Origin: Lachnoclostridium sp. UBA3262
GTDB taxonomy: Bacteria > Bacillota > Clostridia > Lachnospirales > Lachnospiraceae
DNA length: 64,000 nt
Reading direction: 5' to 3'
Assembly (NCBI GenBank): GCA_002362575.1
Contig: DEUM01000005.1
Location: 1 to 64,000 of the forward strand
Both the position numbers and the translations under genes were made by a program. The notes beneath the pieces were generated by a model. The model ran no database searches, was not told the DNA's origin, and worked only from the letters and a program-made list of their open reading frames with translations. Positions 34,705-43,273 of the stretch are shown here, one piece after another. Each line of letters begins with the position of its first letter. Positions within the stretch are counted from its first letter, which is position 1.

Positions 34705-36108
34705 CTATTTTTCCCCTTCTTCTGCATACGCTGCCTGTAGCATAATGGCACATTCCACACGCTTTTGCTGGAGTTTGCAGCCAATTTCATACGGTTTATT
34801 TATATCCCCATGGCTATGATATGCGTTTGCCGCACATCCGCCACTACAATAAAACTTGGCGAAACAGTTTTTACACTCCTCCTTGGCATATACGTTGCAA
34901 AGCTTGAAAGTATCCTGAAGTCCGGTATTTTTTATCCCCTCATCTACATTGCCAAGGCAGAACTGTTCCTCACCAACAAACTGATGACATGGATAGAAAT
35001 CCCCCCACGGCGTTACCGCCAGATATTCTGTTCCCGACCCGCATCCGGACAACCTTTTATATACGCACGGACCGCCGCTTAAATCAATCATATAATGGAA
35101 GAAATTAAATCCTCTTCCTTCCTTTCTGCGCCGGAGCATTTCCCTTGCCAGTTCATCATAGCCTTCACAAATCTTCGGGATATCCTCCTCCCGAATGGCA
35201 TATGGTTCTTCCGGCCCCGCAACGACCGGTTCTACTGAAATCTGTTCAAATCCCTCGTCGGCAAGGCTGAGTACATCCTTCACAAAATCCAGATTATAGT
35301 GAGTAAAGGTTCCTCTTACATAATATTTCGTCTGATTTCTCGTTTCTGCCACTCGTTTAAACTTATCTATAATGTTGTCATAGCTTCCCGCACCATTTTT
35401 AAATGGTCTCATCCGGTCATGAACTTCTCTTCGCCCATCCACACTGAGTACAATATTATCCATCTGCTCATTGGCAAATCGAATCACATCCTCGTTTAAC
35501 AGCACGCCGTTTGTCGTCAGCGTAAAGCGGAAATGCTTGTCTTTTTTCTTTTCCAGTTCCCGTCCGTAAGCAACCAGTTGTTTTACAACCTCAAAATTCA
35601 AAAGCGGTTCGCCACCGAAAAAATCAACCTCCAGATTTCTCCTGCTGCCCGAATTTTCTACTAAAAAATCCAATGCCTTTTTTCCGACCTCAAAGCTCAT
35701 CAGCGAGCGGTCTCCCTTATACTCCCCTTCCCCGGCAAAACAGTACCGGCAGGCAAGATTACAGTCATGTGCAATATGCAGGCAAAGCGCCTTTACCACT
35801 GTCTGGCGCTGTTTAAAATCAATGACGCCGTTCTGGTACACATCCTTCGCAAACAATGTTCCACTTTCTTCCAGTTCGCGTAGGTCAGAAAAAATTTCAT
35901 CCATATCCCTCTCTGTCAGTGTTTCCGCCGAATACTTTTTTAAAATCTCTTTTGTGATTTTTTCTGTATTTTCCCCGCTAAATTTATTTTCATCGTTTTC
36001 GTCCAGCATTGACAGCGTATCATATACGACGTCATCTACAACATGGACGGAACCGCTATTGACATCTAAAACAATATTGTACCCGTTATTTTTATACTGA
36101 TGTATCAT
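34705..36108 (-). CDS. scfB: Radical SAM maturase of the SCIFF peptide
   Basis: The 467-residue enzyme installs Cys-to-alpha-carbon thioether cross-links in the SCIFF precursor. The radical SAM cluster motif is CNLACRYC (CX3CX2C), preceded by an N-terminal peptide-recognition domain (about 1-95). The C-terminal SPASM region holds extra Cys residues for auxiliary clusters (CVYKRLSGCGSG, YPCHQF, CNVYAKEECKNCFAKFYC). The precursor gene is about 95 bp upstream on the same strand. AGAGG precedes the ATG. This pair is nearly universal in Clostridia. Confidence 0.95.
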   Translation of the reverse strand: MIHQYKNNGYNIVLDVNSGSVHVVDDVVYDTLSMLDENDENKFSGENTEKITKEILKKYSAETLTERDMDEIFSDLRELEESGTLFAKDVYQNGVIDFKQRQTVVKALCLHIAHDCNLACRYCFAGEGEYKGDRSLMSFEVGKKALDFLVENSGSRRNLEVDFFGGEPLLNFEVVKQLVAYGRELEKKKDKHFRFTLTTNGVLLNEDVIRFANEQMDNIVLSVDGRREVHDRMRPFKNGAGSYDNIIDKFKRVAETRNQTKYYVRGTFTHYNLDFVKDVLSLADEGFEQISVEPVVAGPEEPYAIREEDIPKICEGYDELAREMLRRRKEGRGFNFFHYMIDLSGGPCVYKRLSGCGSGTEYLAVTPWGDFYPCHQFVGEEQFCLGNVDEGIKNTGLQDTFKLCNVYAKEECKNCFAKFYCSGGCAANAYHSHGDINKPYEIGCKLQQKRVECAIMLQAAYAEEGEK

Positions 36109-36137
36109 TTCAACCTCTCATTTCTTTCGGATAACAT

Positions 36138-36181
36138 GGAATGAGGACTGGATTGGAAACATAGTTCCAATCAGCCCTCCA
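36138..36181 (-). promoter_or_regulatory. Hairpin between scfA and scfB
   Basis: On the minus strand GAGGGCTGATTGGAAC and TTTCCAATCCAGTCCTC form an imperfect stem with no U-run after it. It probably processes or stabilises the message between the highly expressed precursor and its maturase rather than ending transcription. Confidence 0.45.
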
Positions 36182-36203
36182 TTGCTTTTCGTTTATCCAC
36201 TAC

Positions 36204-36344
36204 TTATTTGTTCTCACAGCTCTGATTTCCTACTGTACAGGAAGTCTTGCATGCGGACTGGCAGGATGTCTGGCACTCGCCGCAGCCACCCTTTTTCATA
36301 GACTCTTTCAAGTTTTTCGTAGTCAAAGTCTTAATTCTCGTCAT
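36204..36344 (-). CDS. scfA: SCIFF precursor peptide (six cysteines in forty-five)
   Basis: This 46-residue peptide starts MTRIKTLTTKNLKES and carries six Cys residues at positions 21, 24, 28, 32, 36 and 43, including the core KKGGCGECQTSCQSACK. This is the hallmark of the SCIFF ranthipeptide, modified by the ScfB enzyme encoded next. GGAGG lies before the ATG. Biological role of the mature peptide is not established, though related peptides have been linked to quorum-like regulation. It is recognised here because it is too short for ordinary ORF cut-offs. Confidence 0.95.
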   Translation of the reverse strand: MTRIKTLTTKNLKESMKKGGCGECQTSCQSACKTSCTVGNQSCENK

Positions 36345-36571
36345 AATATCCTCCATTCTGTAACGCCTGCAGTTCAAGGGAAAATCCCCATGCTTTTATA
36401 GCGTTATCCGATAATGTCACTATTGTAACACAGATTGTCGGGGGTTTCAAGGCGTACAGAAATTTTTTAGGCAATTTGGTAATAATTCGGTACCGTGGGT
36501 GCTTTCTTTGCAGAACAAACGGCGTCGATTCCATGAACCGGCGCCGTTTCCCTTCCTTTATTCTACACTCA

Positions 36572-36979
36572 TCAGTAAGTAATCGCGGACGAATACACTG
36601 TCGATGTAGAGCTTGTCGAACTGTTATAATATGTAGCCGTGAATTTAATACGGTACTTTCCTTTTTCTGTAAGTTTGTAGTCTTTGTCAACGCTCAGCGT
36701 CTTGCTGTCTGCTGTACGGTCCCATGAAAAGTATTTTTTCCATGCTCCGCTCGTGTATTTCTGCAGAGTAAAGGTCGATTTTACCTTCTTTACCGAAGCT
36801 GTACCTGTAGCTCTCAGCGTAATTCTGAGAACAGCTCCGCTCCGGCTCAGTGCTGCAGTCTGCCTGCTTACTAAAGATGCCGCATGAACTGTACTCCCCT
36901 TATGACTCTGGGATGCTACGGCACTCAATGTCAGACAGCTGGATAGAAACAGACAAAGAATGATTTTCTTTACTTTCAT
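36572..36979 (-). CDS. Secreted hypothetical protein
   Basis: The 135-residue product has a signal peptide (MKVKKIILCLFLSSCLTLSA, cleavage near AHAAS or VASQS) and a beta-rich mature part. AAAGGAGGTGA precedes the ATG at 36979. The mature part resembles a small exported YncM/DUF-like beta-sandwich: AVLRITLRATGTASVKKV, TFTLQKYTSGAWKKYFSW and KGKYRIKFTATYYN. It is next to an ECF sigma/anti-sigma pair, which may control envelope genes. Function is unknown. Confidence 0.75.
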   Translation of the reverse strand: MKVKKIILCLFLSSCLTLSAVASQSHKGSTVHAASLVSRQTAALSRSGAVLRITLRATGTASVKKVKSTFTLQKYTSGAWKKYFSWDRTADSKTLSVDKDYKLTEKGKYRIKFTATYYNSSTSSTSTVYSSAITY

Positions 36980-37055
36980 CTCTATCACCTCCTTTCACAC
37001 ACTATAACGTAAAAAGAAGATGATTTGATTCAAGTTTATTAAAAATTTATCTTTT

Positions 37056-37799
37056 TTACTGATTTTTCATCGCAGATTTCGACAATCCGTTCTCTTTTTC
37101 GTACATGCTCTCTGCGATTTTTATAAGTTCTTCTTTGTCAATTCCGGTCGCATACAAATCATTCAGATACTGGCAATCGTTCCATATAAGTGATACCCTA
37201 TCATCATATACAAGATACTCCGCCGCATATCCGGCAATGACCACTCTTTCCTTGCTTTTATATTCTGCATTGATTATAACATTCATATCTTCTATAATAA
37301 AGTCACTCGAATATAAAATACATTCCTCGCCCTTCCTCCACTCAGACCAGTTACCTTTTCCTTCCTCTGCCTGGCTCTCTACCTGCTTATATCCTTCCGG
37401 TACAAGAGACGGAACCAGCTGTGTCCTTTCGTCTGCCTCTCCATCTATGCCTCTTGTATTGCCAGTTTCGCTCGGCTTTACAAAATGGATATGACGCACA
37501 CCATCTAACGACCTCACTATCGTTTCCCACGGATTGACGCCGAACGCCTTTGCACTAACCTGATTTGCCGCTGCCAAAGTCAATACGACTGCACCTACAA
37601 CCGCCACTCGTCGAACCGTATAGCCAAGCTTTATATGTGTTCCAAAATATCTTTCTGTCCAGATTATTTTTTTCATTTTGCGCTGATGCCGTTTCGATGG
37701 GATAATTTCCTCATCTTTAAAATTCTCCTCCGAATATATCGTATCCAGTCTCGAGTTCGCAAAGTCCTCAAGAACCTTTTGCAAATACTCCCGTTCCAT
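37056..37799 (-). CDS. Membrane anti-sigma-like protein with DUF4367 domain
   Basis: The 247-residue protein has a cytoplasmic N-terminal segment of about 70 residues, one transmembrane helix (VRRVAVVGAVVLTLAAANQV) and an extracytoplasmic DUF4367-type domain (LVPSLVPEGYKQV, SLIWNDCQYLN and EELIKIAESM). Its ATG overlaps the stop of the ECF sigma gene by one base, the usual sigma/anti-sigma coupling. It probably holds the sigma factor at the membrane until an envelope signal arrives. Confidence 0.82.
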   Translation of the reverse strand: MEREYLQKVLEDFANSRLDTIYSEENFKDEEIIPSKRHQRKMKKIIWTERYFGTHIKLGYTVRRVAVVGAVVLTLAAANQVSAKAFGVNPWETIVRSLDGVRHIHFVKPSETGNTRGIDGEADERTQLVPSLVPEGYKQVESQAEEGKGNWSEWRKGEECILYSSDFIIEDMNVIINAEYKSKERVVIAGYAAEYLVYDDRVSLIWNDCQYLNDLYATGIDKEELIKIAESMYEKENGLSKSAMKNQ

Positions 37800-38392
37800 T
37801 ATTTATTGTCCCCCTTCCTTTCCTTTAAAAATAGCAAATCATTTAATATAGCTTCTAATCGCCGTTTCCCCCGCGTCAGATTTGTCCTCACTGTATTTTC
37901 CTTCATATCCAGCGAGGTTGCAATCTCCTGACAGCTAAATCCGCTGACATAGTGCAACAGAAGAACTTCCGAGTAAATTTTAGGCAGAGAGCGAATTGCT
38001 TCGTAAATATGGCTGTTCTCCAGCTTGTTATTATCTTCCAGCGCATACGCTGTCTCTCCTATAATACTTGATAATGATTCCAGCTCCAACCTTCTCTTTC
38101 TCTTTCGGTAAACATCAATAGCCGCTCTCTCGACTATAATAACTATGTAGTTTTTTGTTCGATTGCTTTTCATCGGATTCTGCTTTGATATTTTAGCATA
38201 ATTTTTAGCAATTCTCACAAAGGCTTCCTGAACCGCATCCTCCGCTAACTGCTCGTCCTGTAATATTCCCCTCGCAATCCAGAGTGCCAGCCTCTCATAA
38301 TGCTTATATAATTCTAAAAAATTATCTGACTCACTATCGTCATCCAACATCGTTAATAAAGCAAGCATTTCCTTCTCCTTCTTAATAAACAT
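37799..38392 (-). CDS. ECF-type RNA polymerase sigma factor
   Basis: The 197-residue protein has sigma region 2 (residues about 30-95, DEQLAEDAVQEAFVRIAKN) and region 4 (about 130-190, LPKIYSEVLLLHYVSGFSCQEIATSLDMKENTV split over the HTH). It would redirect RNA polymerase to its own regulon, probably including this locus. It is coupled to the downstream DUF4367 protein. A second, unrelated ECF pair lies at 42.0-43.1 kb. Confidence 0.93.
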   Translation of the reverse strand: MFIKKEKEMLALLTMLDDDSESDNFLELYKHYERLALWIARGILQDEQLAEDAVQEAFVRIAKNYAKISKQNPMKSNRTKNYIVIIVERAAIDVYRKRKRRLELESLSSIIGETAYALEDNNKLENSHIYEAIRSLPKIYSEVLLLHYVSGFSCQEIATSLDMKENTVRTNLTRGKRRLEAILNDLLFLKERKGDNK

Positions 38393-38530
38393 ATCAGACA
38401 GATACGGACAATAGACCTATACCAACCTGATAACGCCAGTAAATTTGACAGTATTATTTTACCATATCATGACAAATAATACAATTCTTGGAATTCAAGA
38501 ATCGTTCGCCTGCTTTCGTCAAAATTTCCC

Positions 38531-38556
38531 AAAAAAGGTGCGGCTGAAAACCGCAC
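38531..38556 (-). terminator. Hairpin-U-run element, second copy of the dispersed element
   Basis: On the minus strand GTGCGG and CCGCAC pair around TTTTCAG and are followed by C and TTTTTT. It lies between the FnIII-protein gene and the sigma gene, downstream of a first terminator at 38622. The segment GGCTGAAAACCGCA plus CCTCTGAAAAAT closely matches the copy at 24533-24573. Confidence 0.6.
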
Positions 38557-38621
38557 GCCTCTGAAAAATACTTCGTGTTTTTCGCTCCGTATAAAACAAA
38601 CCTGTCTATAACATAAAAAAA

Positions 38622-38641
38622 GCGCCGTCCTGAGACGGCGC
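38622..38641 (-). terminator. Terminator of the FnIII-like secreted protein gene
   Basis: On the minus strand GCGCCGTC-TCAG-GACGGCGC is followed by seven T residues, 12 bp after the stop codon. Confidence 0.92.
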
Positions 38642-38652
38642 CAAATCACATA

Positions 38653-39729
38653 CTAAATCAAATAGAAATTTGTATAATAATATGATGTTGAATTTACTTT
38701 CTTTCCTTTTACCTTTCCAGTCGTTCTTACTTTTAAATCCCAACCAACTGCATTCACAGTAATTCTCTTTTTCTTGAATTTCTTAAAGGTATAGCTGCTC
38801 GACTTTGATTTTAATGTTTTTACCTTTGTCCACTTCTTTTTGCCGCCTTTTCTTGCGTACACAGTGTAACCTGTTGCTCCGCTGACCTTTTTCCATTTCA
38901 ACTTAATGGAATGGCGTTTGATACATTTTTTATTGGATGTAATCTTAGCCTGTGGAACTGCCCTGAAATCGGCAGACCACTTCGACCATGTCGATACCCC
39001 GCCATAGGTATAATAAAACCGAACCTTTACAAAGTACACATTCTTTGAATTTGCTTTGTTAAATGTGCAGTAATTCATGTAGGGGTTGGATATTGTCTTG
39101 GACTCAACAAGCTTACCCTTACGGTTGTAGAGGTTTGCCTGATACCCGGTAATATCTGTATAGCCCTTCCATGTTACGGAAAGACCTTTACTCTTTCCAA
39201 AGCCCGAGTTCATATAGCGAACACCCGATATCGCCGTAGAAGCCACCCTAGTACGCAATGCACTAATACCGCTGTTTCCACCGCCACCCGGTGTAATCTG
39301 GCTGTTTCCGCCGCCACCTGATGTCGTGTTATACCTGCTCGGAACATAATTGATGTTATTCGACATAATTGTATAATATGCCCCATCATCACTCTGAGCA
39401 ATTGCTTTAATTGTCAACAGGTACTCTCTGCTCGGATTCATATTCCGATATGTATAAGTACTTGTCTGGGCACTGACCGTAGCTACCTTTACGTCCTGTA
39501 GATCTGTCAGATTCCAGTGCCAGAGTTCAAATCCAACCAGTGGATCCCCCCATGTTTTTAATTCCTCTAAGACAGCGTTTATGTTCCATGTTACCGTTGC
39601 TGTTGTGCTGGTTGCTGCCGTCAGGCTTGTCGGCAAATCACTCGCTGCACTCGCCTTTTTCCCCGGCAGAAAGCCGATTACAAGTGCTGCTGTGAGAACC
39701 AGACATATCATTTTCTGTACCTTTCTCAT
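38653..39729 (-). CDS. Secreted FnIII-domain protein
   Basis: The 358-residue protein starts with a signal peptide (MRKVQKMICLVLTAALVIG, cleavage near KKASAAS). The first module (about 35-125) has fibronectin-III-like strands (LTAATSTTATVTWNIN, STYTYRNMNPSREYLLTIKAI). A Gly-rich linker (about 135-155) leads to two further FnIII-like units with WKGYTDITGYQANLYN and LKWKKVSGATGYTVYARK. This suggests surface adhesion or polysaccharide binding. GGAGG sets the start at 39729. It lies downstream of the transglutaminase-like gene. Confidence 0.85.
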   Translation of the reverse strand: MRKVQKMICLVLTAALVIGFLPGKKASAASDLPTSLTAATSTTATVTWNINAVLEELKTWGDPLVGFELWHWNLTDLQDVKVATVSAQTSTYTYRNMNPSREYLLTIKAIAQSDDGAYYTIMSNNINYVPSRYNTTSGGGGNSQITPGGGGNSGISALRTRVASTAISGVRYMNSGFGKSKGLSVTWKGYTDITGYQANLYNRKGKLVESKTISNPYMNYCTFNKANSKNVYFVKVRFYYTYGGVSTWSKWSADFRAVPQAKITSNKKCIKRHSIKLKWKKVSGATGYTVYARKGGKKKWTKVKTLKSKSSSYTFKKFKKKRITVNAVGWDLKVRTTGKVKGKKVNSTSYYYTNFYLI

Positions 39730-39790
39730 AGTTACCTCCATTAAAATTTAGTTTATCTATATATAACACAAACCAGCCGTCCGAAAAGTT

Positions 39791-42046
39791 TCATTTTACA
39801 AGAAAATATTTCCCAACCGACTGCCATGTGTGGTTCTCCAGTTCATTTTGTTTTCCTGAGCGCGTATATACCTGTCGGATTCCGTTGACTAAATCCTTTT
39901 CCGATACCCCGCTTCCTCGCCTGATAACAGGAATTTCTTTATTTCCTTTCAGCGCCGTTTCTACCAGAGGAAGATAGTCTCCCGCCGTTTGGATTACAAG
40001 TCCATGGCTGGCATAATATTCTTTTGTTTCATCCTCTGCCAGACCGATCTCTCTGCGTGTACCTCCTGCCGCTCTCCCATCCGTTACATACTGCAGTTCA
40101 CCGGCACATCGCTCTCCCGCCAGAAAAAGATAGTAGGGAACTCCTGTCGTGTCTTTATTATTTGTCACATCAATATGATACCACTCATTCCCCAGTCTTA
40201 CCATGTTCCATACATGTGGCAGGCTCTGGTTCATATATCCGCTGACCGCTGCCGCTTCGATTCCGGATATATGGCATAACAGCAGAAATGCATCCGTATA
40301 CGCCTGACACATACCCTTTCCAAGAACAAGAGCGCCATAAGCATTGTGCGCATATTCATATGTGTCTGCGCCAGACTTTTGAAAGCTAGTCTCCCTCGTC
40401 TTGGAAAATGCCTCCCTGTCATAAGTGCAATGCCCGGCAAGCCAGTCATACAGTCTTTTCATTCGTCCCTCCTCGCCCAGCGAAAGAATCCCTTCTGCCT
40501 TCACAACCTCCTCTGCCGCCTTAATCATTTCCCGGCGCATACGTTCTCTTTCCCGCTGGGAATACAAGTAAGCAACCTCTAACGTCATTGTTGAGTAATC
40601 ACAATCAAAGGCTTCTATTCCAAATATATATGGATTTTGGTAATACGCCTGATAAAATATGCTGCGCAGACCATCCGGTTCTGTCAGCTCTGGAAAATCC
40701 CCAATATAAATTTTCTCCCGCCCCGCAATCAGATTTAGTGCCAGCCACTCCTCTGCCGCACTGTCTGCCTGTATATAATAATCCGAATCCAAAGAAGGTA
40801 CTGTTTCCTCTCCTCCGCGCCCTTCCTTCGGCTGTACCTGTGGCACCTTATCTGTCCTGTCCTCCGGAACTATCCCCCCATTCAGTGACGGCGCACCCAC
40901 TGTCTCTGGATAATGCTCTCCACTGTCTCCTTCCATAACGACATAACCAGTCAATCCAGTTCCTTCAATCCGATACCAGTAATGAGGCTGCTTTTTTCCC
41001 CATACCCCTATTTCTTCCGAAAAAGTATACAGCACCTGTCTCTCCTGCACGCTTCCATCTATATTTTCCACCGGAACAGACAACGGCAGTTCTTCCACCT
41101 TCTGATAACGGTTGTAGAGTATGTCCGAATCCTCTTTTACCTCGCGCGGCAACCGCAAATCGCTTGTTCCTACAGCATTGCTCAACACGCTTTCTTTCCC
41201 ATTTGTCACAGAAGTTACATAGTATTCTCCCTGTACATTATAATTCTCTCCTATCACAAAAGATTTCCCGTTTTTGTGGCTGGTACTCAATACTTCATTT
41301 TTCTTCCCGCCGGAAAATCCTTCGAACATCGTCTCTTTTGTACTCCCCTCATAAGACAGATAGCCATTTTTATACCCATAACGGGCGCCTTCCGTTTCTG
41401 CATTTTCCCCGCCGCTCAAGATTTCTGACGTCACATAATTATAAACACGGTACTCCGAAGCCCCCTCTACCGGACTCCATACCAGACGAAATACCCCATC
41501 TTCCCCTATCTCTGCCGAAAGTTTTGGCACAGCGCTGTCCGTTTTCAAGGTAAATGGTATCACACACGGCTTGTCTAGTTTGCGGGCTTCCTTCGTCTCC
41601 CTGTCAAAGCGGATAGCAATATAATACACTGGCGCACTGCCCCAGCCTGTGTCTTTCTTCCTGTCAGACTTCGTCTGCATCACCTGTTCAATCGGATATA
41701 CGGTTATCTTAGAACCATTTTCTCTCTTTTCAATCTCAAATCCTGTAATGATTCGGCTTTCCTCCCGGCAGGCGCGGTCTGTATGTACAGTAATCAGCTT
41801 TTCCTGCACGGACACCGGAAATTCACTGAAATCACAGGCAAAATCGTATTGAAATTTCTGTTTTTTAGATACACCATATATTGTATTTTCCAATGCTATG
41901 CCCTTGTCTGTGTTCTTATACTTTTCCTTCAAAGCAGCAGGCGTAACCAAGGTCTGCTCTCTGCGATAATTCCTCCACAGCCATAGCCCGGCAAGCAAAA
42001 TTACTGCCGCTAATAAACATAGCCCCATCCATTTTCGTCTTTTCAC
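39791..42046 (-). CDS. Exported protein with transglutaminase-like domain
   Basis: The 751-residue protein has an N-terminal membrane anchor or signal (LCLLAAVILLAGLWLW). A long extracellular region includes an FnIII-like unit (KLSAEIGEDGVFRLVW then VEGASEYRVYNYVTS) near 170-300. The C-terminal transglutaminase-like domain (about 520-670) shows the triad: Cys580 in GKGMCQAYTDAF, His in LPHVWNMV and Asp in WYHIDVTNN. It may cross-link or cleave surface proteins. Its start overlaps the anti-sigma gene by 4 bp, so it is coupled to the second ECF pair and probably a target or effector of that system. Confidence 0.87.
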   Translation of the reverse strand: MKRRKWMGLCLLAAVILLAGLWLWRNYRREQTLVTPAALKEKYKNTDKGIALENTIYGVSKKQKFQYDFACDFSEFPVSVQEKLITVHTDRACREESRIITGFEIEKRENGSKITVYPIEQVMQTKSDRKKDTGWGSAPVYYIAIRFDRETKEARKLDKPCVIPFTLKTDSAVPKLSAEIGEDGVFRLVWSPVEGASEYRVYNYVTSEILSGGENAETEGARYGYKNGYLSYEGSTKETMFEGFSGGKKNEVLSTSHKNGKSFVIGENYNVQGEYYVTSVTNGKESVLSNAVGTSDLRLPREVKEDSDILYNRYQKVEELPLSVPVENIDGSVQERQVLYTFSEEIGVWGKKQPHYWYRIEGTGLTGYVVMEGDSGEHYPETVGAPSLNGGIVPEDRTDKVPQVQPKEGRGGEETVPSLDSDYYIQADSAAEEWLALNLIAGREKIYIGDFPELTEPDGLRSIFYQAYYQNPYIFGIEAFDCDYSTMTLEVAYLYSQRERERMRREMIKAAEEVVKAEGILSLGEEGRMKRLYDWLAGHCTYDREAFSKTRETSFQKSGADTYEYAHNAYGALVLGKGMCQAYTDAFLLLCHISGIEAAAVSGYMNQSLPHVWNMVRLGNEWYHIDVTNNKDTTGVPYYLFLAGERCAGELQYVTDGRAAGGTRREIGLAEDETKEYYASHGLVIQTAGDYLPLVETALKGNKEIPVIRRGSGVSEKDLVNGIRQVYTRSGKQNELENHTWQSVGKYFLVK

Positions 42047-42615
42047 ATGTATAACTCCCCATCACTTTCTAAGAGCCGCACAATACGGTCATTCTCTAAT
42101 GTAAATATCACGCTCCCGCCCTCACTGTCATGTATACGGTAAAAAGAAGTTTCCCCGGAAGATTGTTTCGTCCTATCCCGGTAAGTCATGCGCTTCATTT
42201 TTTCCAGCAAGTCCTCTGCCTCCGCTTCCGGCACTGCCTCCGCCTCAGCAAAGTCCTCTGACCTGCTTTTTTCCAGAGAGGATAATTCTGACTCCATATC
42301 TAAAACAAGCTGTTCATACCGCTCTTTATCCCCGGAGGCGGAAAAATCGTGCACCGCACTGCCGCTTGCCACTCCGGCAAGGTTTGGTACCGTCTCATCC
42401 GGCGATAGCTTGTCCCCAGAAAGAAGCATCTGATATCCAAGTAGTCCTGCCAGCAGAATTACCGCCGCCACAGCAGCCGCACTTACCCATGTCCTGCGCC
42501 TATTTCCGCCCTGCTTTTTCTCCTCTGCTTTCATCTGTTTGGTCAGTTGTTTCAGATAATTTTCATCTGGTTTTATTAACTCATTATCCCCTTTATACTT
42601 TTCTCTAAAACTCAT
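42043..42615 (-). CDS. Membrane anti-sigma-like protein
   Basis: The 190-residue protein has a basic N-terminal cytoplasmic part (about 1-45), one transmembrane helix (VSAAAVAAVILLAGLLGYQML) and an extracytoplasmic acidic coiled-coil region (about 90-150, LSSLEKSRSEDFAEAEAV). No zinc-binding motif is visible. The start chosen has GGGAGGTG upstream and overlaps the sigma-gene stop by 11 bp. Position between an ECF sigma gene and an exported transglutaminase gene supports an anti-sigma role. Confidence 0.72.
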   Translation of the reverse strand: MSFREKYKGDNELIKPDENYLKQLTKQMKAEEKKQGGNRRRTWVSAAAVAAVILLAGLLGYQMLLSGDKLSPDETVPNLAGVASGSAVHDFSASGDKERYEQLVLDMESELSSLEKSRSEDFAEAEAVPEAEAEDLLEKMKRMTYRDRTKQSSGETSFYRIHDSEGGSVIFTLENDRIVRLLESDGELYM

Positions 42616-43099
42616 CCTCGGCACCTCCCAGAATTTCTTTTAATTTCTGCCTGCCACGACGCAATCTGGATTTTACAGTAGATTCGTTCATCTCCAATAT
42701 CCGGCTGATTTCCTCAATACTGTAATCCTCGTAATAAAACAGATGTAAAATATCCCTGTACTTTTCCGGGAGTTCCAGCATAGCATAGTACACACTGCTT
42801 TTTTCCTTTATCTCAACTACCACAGCGTCTGCCTCCTCAAGCTGCGCCGTCCGCTGGTGCCACGCAGAAGTCACTAAATTTTTGGCAGTATTGATAGTCA
42901 CCCGAATCAGCCATGCCTTAAGATGTTCCTTGTCCTCAAACGTTTTTTCTTCCTGTATGTATTTGAGAAATACTTCCTGCATGACATCCTGTGCATCACT
43001 TTGGTTTCCCGTTCTTGCAAATGCAAGGCGAAAGACCATATCCGAATATTCCTTTATCACTTCTACGGCATTTAACCGAAATCCTTCGTCTTCTTTCAT
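42605..43099 (-). CDS. ECF-type RNA polymerase sigma factor
   Basis: The 164-residue sigma factor has region 2 (about 10-75, NQSDAQDVMQEVFLKYIQ) and region 4 (about 105-160, LELPEKYRDILHLFYYEDYS, ISRILEMNESTVKSRLRRGR). The open frame extends upstream through a tandem repeat that encodes VILCTK twice, but AAAGGAG before the ATG at 43099 sets the start and leaves the repeat in the 5' region. Sigma, anti-sigma and an exported transglutaminase-like protein form one coupled unit. Confidence 0.93.
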   Translation of the reverse strand: MKEDEGFRLNAVEVIKEYSDMVFRLAFARTGNQSDAQDVMQEVFLKYIQEEKTFEDKEHLKAWLIRVTINTAKNLVTSAWHQRTAQLEEADAVVVEIKEKSSVYYAMLELPEKYRDILHLFYYEDYSIEEISRILEMNESTVKSRLRRGRQKLKEILGGAEDEF

Positions 43100-43109
43100 C
43101 ATGTCTCCT

Positions 43110-43155
43110 TTAGTGCATAAAATTACTTTAGTGCATAGTATTACCTTCTTTGTCA
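43110..43155 (-). repeat. Tandem direct repeat upstream of the ECF sigma gene
   Basis: ATGCACTAAAG occurs twice, 17 nt apart, just upstream of the ribosome site, with TTGACA further upstream. The pair may be an operator or a replication-slippage product. Confidence 0.5.
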
Positions 43156-43209
43156 AATAAGAATACCATAGTTTCCCGTTTTTTCAAAGTTATTTTTTAC
43201 TTCGTATAA

Positions 43210-43249
43210 AACCACCGCTTAATTATTTATGGTTTTCCAAGTGGTGGTA
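43210..43249 (-). terminator. Terminator of the TIGR04086 gene
   Basis: On the minus strand ACCACC(A)CTT pairs with AAG(C)GGTGGT and is followed by TTTTAT, 25 bp after the stop. Confidence 0.6.
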
Positions 43250-43273
43250 TCGCACGTACAAATCATTAAATGA

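Noticed and set aside
36331..36690. 119-residue minus-strand frame between scfA and the secreted protein gene
   Set aside because: It overlaps the start of scfA and the end of the secreted protein gene and lacks a ribosome site.
42605..43156. Longer start for the ECF sigma factor including a VILCTK repeat
   Set aside because: The repeat comes from tandem DNA upstream; AAAGGAG sits before the internal ATG at 43099.
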